From assembly GCA_937893835.1 (NCBI GenBank), contig CALCSS010000014.1, forward strand, positions 1 through 17,823: 17,823 bases of DNA, read 5' to 3'. Position numbers and translations under genes: made by a program. The notes beneath the pieces are model-generated. The model was not told the origin of the DNA. It did no database searches and was given only the letters and a program-made list of their open reading frames with translations. The number at the start of each line of letters is the position of its first letter. The first letter of the stretch is position 1. This DNA is from an uncultured Fidelibacterota bacterium. Its GTDB lineage: Bacteria > Fidelibacterota > Marinisomatia > Marinisomatales > UBA1611. Below are positions 7,360 to 16,287 of this stretch, piece after piece.

Positions 7360-9060
7360 CTATTGGCCATCACCATAGATCAATGCATATTGGGTAGGAT
7401 ACATATACTCCGCTCTTTTTCGTATTGCATTGGCTTTATCAATCTCCCCGATGGCAAGGAGGGCCGTTTCCATACTTTTATAAAGATGAATAAATGGAGC
7501 GAATTGTAGGAACTGTTCACTCTCATCTAAAAATAATTGAAGAGTGGCTTTATCGCTTGTTCTCATGCCATGATCAAAAAGTGCTTTTAATTTATAATTT
7601 TCGTATTTCATTTTCCATGCTTCTGGCCTTTTTGCTTTAAATAATAAATTATGATCACGGAGTCCTGTGGTCTCATACTGGTGGAATATCTTTGCTGTCT
7701 GCAGAGTTTGCATCATATAGATTGTTACGATCAAAGGAATAATTATTCCTGGAATAATAGCCAGTCTATGAAATATTAAATTGTAATTGAATGATTTTCC
7801 CATTTCTATATCCGTAAGATATATAATAGATAAGAAAGTGATCCAATGTGTCAACGATTGAGAGAATGGCAAGGATACTTGTGTGCTCAATAGTATAGGC
7901 AGTGCCAGAGAAAGATATGATAATGATCTTTTCAGTTTTATTCGAAAGATCATTATCATATATGATCCAGCGATGATTAGAAGACCAATAACAGGCAAGA
8001 CTCCACCCTCTGCTGCCCATAATAGAATCTCATTATGGGGATGATCCAATATTTCAGAAAAATCTTTTACATTCGAGTCTGGATCATTTGATAATCTTAG
8101 TGCATCGATCTCTCTATATTTTCTTCTGAAGCTACCGTATCCATTACCAAGCAATGGGTTATCTAAAAATAAGTTAAAAGAATTTTTATAGAATATTATT
8201 CTAGCTGAATTTGATTCCATTGATGCTTTTAGTGACCTCTCTGGAAAGTTCCTTTCTAAAGAGATTGGTCTAAGAAAACCCAAGAAAAATCCTATCATTG
8301 ACAGTGTTATCCATAATTGGATTTTCCTTTGTTTTATGTCAGTTGTAAAAATGGCTGATAACAAAAATAATAGATAACCAAGGAAGGATGCTTTGGATTT
8401 AATTGCCGCTATTAACAATGAAGCGAAAAAGGGGATACTCATTAGCAAGAATAATTTTATATGGGAATGAATAGATTCTTGGTCATTGTTTATTAAGAAG
8501 AGGCTAATAGCACATCCCGTGACCATAAATATTGCCATTACATTTTTCTGTTGAAAGATTCCAGATGGGAAATTTGATTTTATATCATATCCCATCCAGT
8601 TATCATGTGAAAATAAATAATATTGTGAAAATCCTAGAATAGACTCGATCAGCACTCCACAAAGAATAAGGTAAAATAAATAATATCGTTCTTGTTTAGA
8701 TAATTTGAATTGCAAAAGTGATAGATAGAACAATAGGCCTCCAAGAAGACCAAGAATACGATGATGCGTCCAACCAGATAGATGATTATTTGGATAGAAA
8801 AGAGGTAGACACAATAGAATGAAAGCCAATAGAGAATAAGAAAAAGGACGAGTTAGTTGAACTTCTCCAGTATGATATATCCTCCAACAACCTAGACCAA
8901 TAATTAGTGCTATGAAGATCCAGCCTACAATATTGAAAGGAAGGTAAAGGCCAAACCCACCAGAGTTGGGAGAAAAATAATGAATACCAAAGAGGAAATA
9001 CCCTGCAAGAACTAAAAACAGTAGTTGTTTCGATCTATGTTGTTTGGCCCATTCAATCAT
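7360..9060 (-). CDS. Wzy/PglL-type O-antigen ligase or protein O-oligosaccharyltransferase (copy 1)
   Basis: This 566-residue paralogue of the next gene is collinear with it throughout. Shared words are GLYLPFNI near residue 37, GIFQQKN (167-173), NPLLGNGYGSF (301-311), DHPHNEILLW (339-348), YMMQTLQTAKIF, and a helical C-terminal domain ending in RAEYMYPTQ. About ten transmembrane segments, the periplasmic HPHNE loop and the soluble tail again point to a PglL-like ligase moving a lipid-linked glycan in the periplasm. The two copies are clearly diverged at protein level, so the duplication is old and they may differ in donor or acceptor. The ATG at 9060 is the only good start. The gene is divergent from the LamG/dockerin gene and is probably transcribed from the 9061-9161 gap. 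Confidence 0.87.
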   Translation of the reverse strand: MIEWAKQHRSKQLLFLVLAGYFLFGIHYFSPNSGGFGLYLPFNIVGWIFIALIIGLGCWRIYHTGEVQLTRPFSYSLLAFILLCLPLFYPNNHLSGWTHHRILGLLGGLLFYLSLLQFKLSKQERYYLFYLILCGVLIESILGFSQYYLFSHDNWMGYDIKSNFPSGIFQQKNVMAIFMVTGCAISLFLINNDQESIHSHIKLFLLMSIPFFASLLIAAIKSKASFLGYLLFLLSAIFTTDIKQRKIQLWITLSMIGFFLGFLRPISLERNFPERSLKASMESNSARIIFYKNSFNLFLDNPLLGNGYGSFRRKYREIDALRLSNDPDSNVKDFSEILDHPHNEILLWAAEGGVLPVIGLLIIAGSYMIMIFRIKLKRSLSYLSLALPILLSTQVSLPFSQSLTHWITFLSIIYLTDIEMGKSFNYNLIFHRLAIIPGIIIPLIVTIYMMQTLQTAKIFHQYETTGLRDHNLLFKAKRPEAWKMKYENYKLKALFDHGMRTSDKATLQLFLDESEQFLQFAPFIHLYKSMETALLAIGEIDKANAIRKRAEYMYPTQYALIYGDGQ

Positions 9061-9061
9061 T

Positions 9062-9106
9062 TGATCTAGTAAAGTTACAAAAAGCTATTTGTCATTTGCT
9101 AGATCA
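9062..9106. promoter_or_regulatory. Inverted repeat in the divergent promoter region
   Basis: TGATCTAG (9062-9069) and its exact reverse complement CTAGATCA (9099-9106) flank a short AT-rich spacer. The arms extend inward by one T-G and three A-T pairs (to 9073 and 9095). This is the only notable structure in the roughly 100-125 bp between the divergent genes. It could be a regulator site or a hairpin in the leader of the minus-strand gene, since one arm abuts the ATG at 9060. Clear sigma-70 boxes are not evident. Confidence 0.35.
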
Positions 9107-9161
9107 TAGAAATTATTTACCAATTGGATAAAATTATATTTCTTAAGTTAATTATTATGAA

Positions 9162-10625
9162 ATGTATGATAATATAATCCAATCAATGAAATTGATCAGA
9201 AAAGTAATCATTCTCTTGATCTGTACAGTGTATTGTTTGAATGGGCAGGACCATTCGATCAATTTTGATGGGAACAATGATTACGTACGCATTCCAGATC
9301 ACTCTCAGCTTGATCTTACTGAGAACTATACTCTAGAGGCGTGGATCTTCCCAGAGACATTTTCCTGGCTAGCGGGAATCATATCAAAGTACCAGACCAA
9401 TGCAGCAAATGGTTATTTACTTAGAATGACTAACCAAGCACCCTATAATGGATTGGGATTTGATGAGGTCGTTACCAGCACTGGTCTTTTAAGCGCCAAC
9501 CAATGGTACCATGTCGCAGCAGTCAATGATGAGGGTGAGCGTAGGCTATACATCAATGGAGTTGAACAGTCTCTTTCTGGGAGTCCTCTGAATGTTACTG
9601 CCAACAATAATTCTATTCGAATTGGTTCAGACTATGGCTCTAGGTACTTTGATGGGAGGATCGATGAGGTCAGAATATGGGACATGGTTAGAGAGCAAGA
9701 TGATATTGTCTCCGATATGGATACCACTCTATCTGGTGAGGAGAATGGACTGGTCACCTATTTTACTTTCAATGAAGGGAGTGGAGACACATTATATGAT
9801 CAGACAGGAAATGGGCATCACGGTCTTTTAATGGGTGGCCCTTCATGGGCGGATGGATACACCTTGTCCGCATTGATGGGTGATATCAATTTTGATGAAT
9901 TATTAAATATCTATGATGCGGTCATGCTTGTTGCGATCATGCTTGACCATGAGCAGGGGACAGAATTACAATTAAGCTCATGTGATACCAATCAAGATGG
10001 AGTGATAGATATTGAGGACATAGTATTGCTCTTTGAATGGATATTGGAAATTGACGTAGGCTCTAGAATGGAGATCTCAACTGGGGAATACCATATATCT
10101 GAAAATATGATAACTATTTTATCAGATGGTGATGTTGCGGGATTTCAGATCACGCTATCAGGTCAAAACATAGACATTGATCTGCCTCTCCCAGCAGGGT
10201 GGAGCTATGATAGAAGTGGTAGGCAGATAGTAGCCTACGGCATGGATGGATCATCCTTGCCTGATGATTTCTCTTTTATCATTGAAGATCCTGAATCAGT
10301 TGAGAATATCAAACTCGCGGGTTGGAGAGAGAGTTCTGTTGATGCTAAGATGGTCAATGTTCCAAATTCCTTTATGCTGAAGACCTTACCCAATCCATTT
10401 AATCCGGGTTGCAATATCTCCTTCAAGGTCAATAGGTCAGGGAATATAGAAGTATCACTTTTTGATGTCAGGGGGAAGTATGTCCAGTCTATAAAAAATG
10501 GTCAATTCATGATAGGAGAACAACAATTCTATTGGGAGCCAAAGAGTCTTTCCTCGGGAGTCTATTTTATTAGGATACAAGATGAAAAAAATTTCCAATA
10601 TTCGAAAATACTTTATCTAAAATGA
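9162..10625 (+). CDS. Secreted LamG / dockerin-like protein with T9SS type A sorting domain
   Basis: The most upstream ATG is at 9162. An ATG eight codons later (9186) gives a cleaner signal peptide (MKLIRKVIILLI..., cleavage before QDHS) and is the likelier start. Residues are numbered from the first Met. A LamG/concanavalin-like domain covers about 30-230, with SINFDGNNDYVRIPD, TLEAWIFP, WYHVAAVND, LYINGV and FDGRIDEVRIW. A dockerin type I-like pair of calcium loops follows at about 238-297: GDINFDELLNIYD (Asp241, Asn243, Asp245, Asn249, Asp252) and CDTNQDGVIDIED (Asp275, Asn277, Asp279, Asp283, Asp286). A cohesin-like beta segment (about 303-400, VAGFQITLSG) precedes the sorting domain (about 405-487, LPNPFNPGCNISF, SGVYFIRI). 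It is probably a surface glycan-binding or scaffold protein. The next gene starts 4 nt downstream. No catalytic motif is seen. Confidence 0.92.
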   Translation: MYDNIIQSMKLIRKVIILLICTVYCLNGQDHSINFDGNNDYVRIPDHSQLDLTENYTLEAWIFPETFSWLAGIISKYQTNAANGYLLRMTNQAPYNGLGFDEVVTSTGLLSANQWYHVAAVNDEGERRLYINGVEQSLSGSPLNVTANNNSIRIGSDYGSRYFDGRIDEVRIWDMVREQDDIVSDMDTTLSGEENGLVTYFTFNEGSGDTLYDQTGNGHHGLLMGGPSWADGYTLSALMGDINFDELLNIYDAVMLVAIMLDHEQGTELQLSSCDTNQDGVIDIEDIVLLFEWILEIDVGSRMEISTGEYHISENMITILSDGDVAGFQITLSGQNIDIDLPLPAGWSYDRSGRQIVAYGMDGSSLPDDFSFIIEDPESVENIKLAGWRESSVDAKMVNVPNSFMLKTLPNPFNPGCNISFKVNRSGNIEVSLFDVRGKYVQSIKNGQFMIGEQQFYWEPKSLSSGVYFIRIQDEKNFQYSKILYLK

Positions 10626-10629
10626 TGAT

Positions 10630-12312
10630 ATGAGAAAGTTTTTATTTATTATATTGATCTGTAATACTCCTCTTTTTGGAGACACTACCATTGTTGCATT
10701 TGATGCTGTTCATCAATCATTTGGAAGTCTCGGCAATAATCGCAGCATCATTGATACGATTCAATTCCCTGAATCAAATTCAAATTATTCTGAAATTTTC
10801 ATGAATGTAATATTGGAATGCCCTGGTGGTGGGTGTGATCCATGGGATAGAAAAGCAAGAATATCCATCGATCATCTTGGAGACTGGTATGAGATCGGCA
10901 GATATGTCACACCCTATGGCGTTGAATGTGGTTGGTCCTTTGATGTGACAGACTATCGTTCCTTGCTAAAGTCAGAGGTGACACTACATTCTTATATTGA
11001 CACCTGGGTCCAGCCAGGCTGGTTGGTGACCATTACATTTGATCTCATATCTGGAGTTCCTGAGAATCCATTCACAGTGGTCAGGAACATTTGGAACTAT
11101 GATTATGTCGTCTACGGAGATACGACCAATCCCGTTCAGATCTCTCCGGTCACTGAATATATCCCCATTGATGCGGATGATGCATATCTTCGTATGATCA
11201 CTACAGGGCACGGACAGGGCAATACAGATAATGCTGCAGAATTCTCATTGAAACTTCATGACATCCTTTTAAATGGTGACCAGGCATATGTGCATAATTT
11301 TTGGAGAGCTGACTGTGAGGACAATCAATGTTCACCACAGAATGGCTCTTGGCAATACGATCGTGCAGGATTTTGTCCTGGGGATAAGGTCACGCCACAG
11401 GATTTCGATCTTCTGGGGCATGTCCTCGTTGGTGATACTATAAAATTTGATTATGTCTTGGAAGATTATTTCAACCAATGTTCACCAAATAATCCATCGT
11501 GTACCAATGGTGTCACCTGTTCATTATGTGACTATAATAACTCTGGCCATACTGAACCTTATTATTTTATTGGATCTCATATGATCATTCATACAGATTC
11601 ATATCACACCAATGCAGATACATACTTTATGATCAGTGATCAAGATCCTCAGACTGGTGCGCTAAACATATATTTGGAAAACTATGCCCCTGTTCATGGC
11701 ATTCAGTTTAACATATCATTGGATGGGATCGAAGGAATTGATCTGGATCAGTTAACCTTTGAAAATGGGCAGGGTGGACGTGCTGAAGAATTTGGATGGG
11801 TTATTGCGGTAAATGATTCTGGCCTGGTCATAGGAATGGCTCAGGGGACAGGTAACCCGATTCCAGGAGGTGAAGGGCTATTGACCCAAATTCCTTGGAA
11901 TCTGGGAGTCCTCGGACAGGCGTCTGGTCATGTTTCACTCTCTGATCTGCATGTATCTGGATATTTTGGTTCTGAGATCTCCTATGAGATCGGTGCCCCC
12001 TTGAATATTCAATCTGGTCTTGAGCTAGATGAAGAAATGGTCACTCCACTTGATCACAAACTTTATCTTGCATATCCAAATCCATTTAATCCCAATGTGA
12101 ACATTCCTTTTGAATTGGCAAGTAAGGCCTATGTTGAATTGAATATATATGATCTAAGAGGGAAGAAAGTAGAGACATTGACCAGTCAGGTCATGGATAC
12201 AGGCACATATGACCTTGATTGGAATGCGAGTTCCTTTTCCTCTGGTGTGTATGTATATGCTCTAGAGTCTGATGGGAATAGAGTTACAAAAAAAATGGTC
12301 CTTATTAAATAA
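10630..12312 (+). CDS. Secreted PNGase F-like peptide:N-glycosidase with T9SS type A sorting domain
   Basis: PNGase F cleaves the amide bond between Asn and the first GlcNAc of N-glycans. The 560-residue protein has a signal peptide (1-17), a PNGase F N-terminal domain (about 20-145) and C-terminal domain (about 150-330), a cohesin-like beta domain (about 331-470), and a T9SS sorting domain (about 474-560, YPNPFNPNVNIPF). From memory of the Elizabethkingia enzyme: ECPGGGCDPWDR matches ECPNKTCDEWDR, so catalytic Asp60 is Asp73 and the Cys51-Cys56 disulfide is kept (Cys64-Cys69). WYEIGRYVTPY and the DVTD-x-x-SLL words match. Essential Glu206 is Glu204 in AAEFS, but its flanking cysteines are Ala and Ser. 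Glu118 (TETW) is Asp124 (IDTW). DRAGFCPG matches DRAGWCPG. An extra segment with four cysteines (284-300) is inserted near the end of the second domain. Active-site geometry is therefore close to PNGase F but not identical. It is co-transcribed with the LamG/dockerin gene. Confidence 0.92.
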   Translation: MRKFLFIILICNTPLFGDTTIVAFDAVHQSFGSLGNNRSIIDTIQFPESNSNYSEIFMNVILECPGGGCDPWDRKARISIDHLGDWYEIGRYVTPYGVECGWSFDVTDYRSLLKSEVTLHSYIDTWVQPGWLVTITFDLISGVPENPFTVVRNIWNYDYVVYGDTTNPVQISPVTEYIPIDADDAYLRMITTGHGQGNTDNAAEFSLKLHDILLNGDQAYVHNFWRADCEDNQCSPQNGSWQYDRAGFCPGDKVTPQDFDLLGHVLVGDTIKFDYVLEDYFNQCSPNNPSCTNGVTCSLCDYNNSGHTEPYYFIGSHMIIHTDSYHTNADTYFMISDQDPQTGALNIYLENYAPVHGIQFNISLDGIEGIDLDQLTFENGQGGRAEEFGWVIAVNDSGLVIGMAQGTGNPIPGGEGLLTQIPWNLGVLGQASGHVSLSDLHVSGYFGSEISYEIGAPLNIQSGLELDEEMVTPLDHKLYLAYPNPFNPNVNIPFELASKAYVELNIYDLRGKKVETLTSQVMDTGTYDLDWNASSFSSGVYVYALESDGNRVTKKMVLIK

Positions 12313-12350
12313 TTGTGACCTTCGTTCAGACTGGGTGATCCAGTTTGTAT
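12313..12350 (+). terminator. Weak hairpin after the PNGase-like gene
   Basis: ACTGG (12330-12334) and CCAGT (12340-12344) form a 5-bp stem with loop GTGAT, followed by TTGTATTTT. It sits in the 68-bp gap between convergent genes, where a terminator is expected. The stem is short and the T-run is broken, so the call is tentative. Confidence 0.3.
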
Positions 12351-12380
12351 TTTAAAGATCAATGTTAGTATAGGATCTCT

Positions 12381-13157
12381 TCAAATGGCTTGATGATTCA
12401 ATCTGTGAACAAATGACCTTATCTCGTTGACCCAAACTTGATAACCTTTTTCATTGATATGAATACCATCACTGCTCAGGGTCGTATCTAGGATCGATTC
12501 ATCATTTAAAAATAGTTTGTGTAGGTCTATCACCGTGAACTCTTCATTTCTCATTAAGATCGAATTGGTCTGTATTACCTGTTCATTCACTGTAGGACCA
12601 TATTCAGATAGGAGAAAATTATAATCCACCTTCTTCACATCAAGATATTGTTGATTGTTGACGGGAAGGATCGTCTGAATAAAGATCTCTGTCACGGGAC
12701 TTTTTTCTTTGATCCTCCTACAGATCTTGATGATGTTCTCTGCAACGTGCCTAGGAGTTATATAGGGTCGATCACTGTTGTCGCTCCAGTACTCGTTGAT
12801 GCCGGCCATGAGAAATACTGCCCTTGGCTGGTAGTGGATTATCTCTTCCAATCTATTCAAGATGCCATCAGTATAGTCCCCAGATATGCCTCGATTGACA
12901 ATATTTTTAGCATTTAATCTCTTTCCCCAGTCACCCCCACCTTTGGTGATACTATTGCCTAAAAAGACGATCTTATCCTTACCTATTGGTCTTTTCTTGA
13001 ATTCTTCGATCCTGTTGAAATAGAAGGTCCTCTGCCATTCCAATTGGTCCTTGATCTTGGTATTGGGGTCAGGGTAAAGTTTACTTCCATCGTCGCAGCC
13101 ACCTATAAGAATTGTAACTGCAATGATGATCAATCTCCTGGTTGAAAGATCGAACAA
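12381..13157 (-). CDS. SGNH/GDSL-family hydrolase, lipoprotein
   Basis: This probable O-acetylesterase or other carbohydrate esterase is held at a membrane by a lipid anchor. The N-terminal hydrophobic segment ends in LIGGC, a lipobox with Cys21. SGNH blocks follow in order: nucleophile Ser69 in VFLGNSIT, block II Gly90 in NRGISG, block III Asn121 in AGINE (Glu in place of the common Asp after Asn), and the Asp230/His233 pair in SSDGIHIN. Length (258) and block order fit a single-domain SGNH hydrolase; the exact ester is not predictable. The start is unsure: no ATG precedes the lipobox, TTG at 13157 is the best candidate, and a strong AGGAG lies just inside it. The gene follows the TonB-dependent receptor by 49 nt and converges with the PNGase-like gene. 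A role in removing acyl groups from glycans released or imported by the neighbours is plausible but inferred. Confidence 0.87.
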   Translation of the reverse strand: MFDLSTRRLIIIAVTILIGGCDDGSKLYPDPNTKIKDQLEWQRTFYFNRIEEFKKRPIGKDKIVFLGNSITKGGGDWGKRLNAKNIVNRGISGDYTDGILNRLEEIIHYQPRAVFLMAGINEYWSDNSDRPYITPRHVAENIIKICRRIKEKSPVTEIFIQTILPVNNQQYLDVKKVDYNFLLSEYGPTVNEQVIQTNSILMRNEEFTVIDLHKLFLNDESILDTTLSSDGIHINEKGYQVWVNEIRSFVHRLNHQAI

Positions 13158-13206
13158 TGTCCTAAGTATGTCGTGCTATATAAATTTGATGGTTGCCTAG
13201 TTCGAT

Positions 13207-16200
13207 CTAGAATGCAAATCTAAATCCAAGGTCAATGGTGCTACCATAGTGTTGCTCTTGGCTCTTTGCCCTTTGGTCTCTGGGCACTCTACTGAGTAAC
13301 TCAGCAATGTCAGGATTCAGACCTACTCGTGCTCCCTCTCCATTTTCTCCACCATCTGGGTCATAATAAGAAAATAATGCGGGATCTAGAATTTCTTCAT
13401 AGATGGAATCATCAAAGTTTTTATCATATGGATTATATCCTCTTAGCCTGGTGATGTCTACGGCCTCTGTGAGGTTACTGATATTCAGATACAATTCTAA
13501 TCCTTTGACCGGTAATTTTTGTTTCATTGAGAGGTCATATCTTCTATAGGCGTCTGTATCTTCCCTTAGCCCAGGCCAAAAGTTGGTTGTTGAGAATACA
13601 TTGGATATATAGTTCATGGATAAGCGCCCAGAGAATCCCTTGTAATCATAGCCAAGCGAAAGGTTAATAATATCTCTAGGTTGGTCCAGTAGACGATCCA
13701 CATATAGACTGTCTAGATTTTGAGTAATGACCTGAAAGGATGGATCAAATATCACCTTTGTCTCGATGACCGTTCTTGGGTATTTGACATCTGAGCTTGT
13801 TCTAGTGTAATTTGCATTGAAGACCAATCCTCTCAATAACTTTGGTAGATACCAGAATCTGGTCTGATAGTCGATCTCAAATCCATCTAAAGTGACCTCA
13901 TAGGGATTATTGGCCTTGTAATTATTGATCCTATATGTCTCAGTGAAACCAGGCAAGCCATACAGGCTTGCGTCAGTAATGTATCTCTGACCACTACTAA
14001 AGATCAATCCCTCGATCTTCTTTGTGAAATAACTGAAACTCAGTAGACCTAGATGTTTATTGTTGAATGAGACCACATAGTCATTGTTCTCAGAAAGTCC
14101 TGGTTCTAGGAATGGATTACGATATTCTACTGCTCTTCCCGCGCCATTGATGTTGTACAATGGGATGATGTCAGAGTAATTAGGACGGGTCAATGTATTT
14201 GTACTTGCGTATCTTAGTATGAGCCAATCAAGAGGTTGGTATTTAACGAATAGCGCAGGCAGGGAGTATGAGTTTGTCCTGATATGATTTGACACGGTGT
14301 CAGAGCCCATGGAGTTGTAGTGTGGCAATGTCGTTTGTTGTCCATGGTATGAGGTATATTTTGTTCTGTTCTCTTCGAACCTGACCCCAGTCACCAGATT
14401 GAGTTTTGTGCCAATGTTAAGATCGCTCATGACATATTTAGCATTGTATGTCTCAGTTCCAGAATAATCATAGATCATTGATTGTGTCTTGTGAAAATGA
14501 TGCATGATGAACTCATGATATGGAGCCCATCCCCAATTCTTCTTAAAGAATGAAAACAGTTGATTCATCTTGTCAAGGTCGGCAAATGGCCCAAGAGTAT
14601 ACTTGCCATCTAAAAACCCTTCATCATCATAGTCGTTGTCCATGAATGGGTAATATGGTGCATATATCGTTCCCAAAGGGACACTACTAAGCCAATCAAA
14701 ATGTTGATATGTGGAGTCACGTTTTCCAACATGTGCCACATAGGTAAATGCTCCATACTCGTAGTCTCTGTCATGCTGTCTGGACTTATCTCTTATCTTG
14801 AAACCGAACTTGATCTTACCAGATAGTTGGTCGCTAACTTTAAGGTCAAATTCCATATTTGCACCATACGCACGTTCCGTTTCCTTGGTCTTGTATTCAT
14901 TATAATCATATCGGTCAAACCAGGTTCCATTGGTATCATTGACCGTAAAGTTTTGAATGTTGTCCACACTCTTGTTGCCCACATTCTCAGTGTATGCACC
15001 AGACTCTCTAAAATTAAAGACCTTGTTCGTATCACCATTTGTAGATCTTGAGAAACTTTTGAATATGTCAACTTTGAGATCAGGGGTCAGGTTTTGCTCA
15101 TATTTCCAGGTCTCTGATGTAACGTTTATGGTGTTGGATAGTTCTCCTGTATTGAAGTTTCTCTGCCCATCAGGTGTCTGAAGTGGGTACCCATTTGCAT
15201 AGGTAATGATATCCTTTTTGATGGAACTATGTAGCCCACTATAACTAATGTTACCATTAGGTATATTGTAGTCGACCACAAAGAGGTTGTTGTTTCTATC
15301 ATTTTTTCTGGAAACATCTGTAAGCGTTAGAGTGGCCAAGGTAAGTGGGTTGATCGTATCTAGATCGGCCGGAGTGTTGGTGTATCCTGCGTTGAGGTTA
15401 TGCGAACTTCGATTTCTGTTTTCTAGATCCATTTGAGCCAGTAGGCCTAGTCTATCATTCAAGAATCGATTACTAACGTCAAAGACAAATTTGTAATCGT
15501 CTTGAGTTTCTTTTAGACTACCATACATTCCTTGCGTGACCAGATTCCCATGTAATCCTGAGGGTGCCTTCTTTAACTTGAAATTGACAGTCCCACCAAG
15601 AACATCTGCTTCCTGATCAGGGGTCCCGGCCTTGGTGACCTCGATCCCTTCCAGCATATATTGTGAGATCATGCTAAGGTCGGTACTGCGGTCATCTGCA
15701 TCGGTGGATGCCAGATTGGTACCATTGACGGTTATCTTATTATATTTTGGAGATAGACCACGGATCACCACCTTGTTTCCTTCGCCTCCTTCCCGTCTTA
15801 TCGATACTCCAGGGACCCTAGCGACGGCCTCAGCAGCGTTGGCATCTGGTAGCTCTTGTATCCTATCAGAGGAGATGATGTTCTTTATTGACTTTGCCTT
15901 TAGTTGTTTGTTGATGGCATCCATTTGGCCTCGTGCCTGCGCGGTCACCTCAATGGTCTTTCCCTCGATCGTAGCATAGTCCAATTCAAAGTCTTGTTCA
16001 AAATCATCCCCTGCCAAGACAGTGATCTCCATCTCTTTTGACTCATAGCCAATGTATGATGCCTTGAGCATGTATGTACCTGGGCTTACATTTGAGATCA
16101 TATATTTACCTTCATCTGACGAGGCTGTACCTAGACTTGTACCTGTGATATAAACATTGGCCCCGACCAATGGGTCTTTATTGCCACTGTCTTTGACAAT

Positions 16201-16287
16201 ACCCCTTATAGTTGCTGTCTGGGAAAAGGCCACCCCAAGTGTGAGAAATGACAAAAATAGATATTTTTTTAAGGATTGATGTTTCAT
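13207..16287 (-). CDS. TonB-dependent outer-membrane receptor with carboxypeptidase-regulatory-like N-terminal domain
   Basis: This outer-membrane active transporter of 1026 residues has a signal peptide (1-22, cleavage before QTATIRG), a CarboxypepD_reg-like beta domain (about 24-112, IRGIVKDSGNKDPLVGANVYI), a plug (about 130-245), and a 22-strand-type barrel ending in the terminal Phe of STIDLGFRFAF. Plug words such as RIQELPDANAAEAVARVPG, VVIRGLSP and GTPDQEADVLGGTVNF resemble the TonB-Xanth-Caul receptor type, many of which take up sugars or oligosaccharides. No SusD-like gene is present, so this is not a classic Sus pair. The ATG at 16287 overlaps the stop of the upstream lipoprotein gene (ATGA), which implies coupled translation. 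Substrate assignment to a glycan comes from context (PNGase F homologue and SGNH esterase nearby) and is not shown by the receptor itself. Confidence 0.93.
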   Translation of the reverse strand: MKHQSLKKYLFLSFLTLGVAFSQTATIRGIVKDSGNKDPLVGANVYITGTSLGTASSDEGKYMISNVSPGTYMLKASYIGYESKEMEITVLAGDDFEQDFELDYATIEGKTIEVTAQARGQMDAINKQLKAKSIKNIISSDRIQELPDANAAEAVARVPGVSIRREGGEGNKVVIRGLSPKYNKITVNGTNLASTDADDRSTDLSMISQYMLEGIEVTKAGTPDQEADVLGGTVNFKLKKAPSGLHGNLVTQGMYGSLKETQDDYKFVFDVSNRFLNDRLGLLAQMDLENRNRSSHNLNAGYTNTPADLDTINPLTLATLTLTDVSRKNDRNNNLFVVDYNIPNGNISYSGLHSSIKKDIITYANGYPLQTPDGQRNFNTGELSNTINVTSETWKYEQNLTPDLKVDIFKSFSRSTNGDTNKVFNFRESGAYTENVGNKSVDNIQNFTVNDTNGTWFDRYDYNEYKTKETERAYGANMEFDLKVSDQLSGKIKFGFKIRDKSRQHDRDYEYGAFTYVAHVGKRDSTYQHFDWLSSVPLGTIYAPYYPFMDNDYDDEGFLDGKYTLGPFADLDKMNQLFSFFKKNWGWAPYHEFIMHHFHKTQSMIYDYSGTETYNAKYVMSDLNIGTKLNLVTGVRFEENRTKYTSYHGQQTTLPHYNSMGSDTVSNHIRTNSYSLPALFVKYQPLDWLILRYASTNTLTRPNYSDIIPLYNINGAGRAVEYRNPFLEPGLSENNDYVVSFNNKHLGLLSFSYFTKKIEGLIFSSGQRYITDASLYGLPGFTETYRINNYKANNPYEVTLDGFEIDYQTRFWYLPKLLRGLVFNANYTRTSSDVKYPRTVIETKVIFDPSFQVITQNLDSLYVDRLLDQPRDIINLSLGYDYKGFSGRLSMNYISNVFSTTNFWPGLREDTDAYRRYDLSMKQKLPVKGLELYLNISNLTEAVDITRLRGYNPYDKNFDDSIYEEILDPALFSYYDPDGGENGEGARVGLNPDIAELLSRVPRDQRAKSQEQHYGSTIDLGFRFAF

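Noticed and set aside
14793..15979. Overlapping open frames on both strands within the TonB receptor gene
   Set aside because: They are shadows of the receptor, whose plug and barrel are continuous in a single frame.
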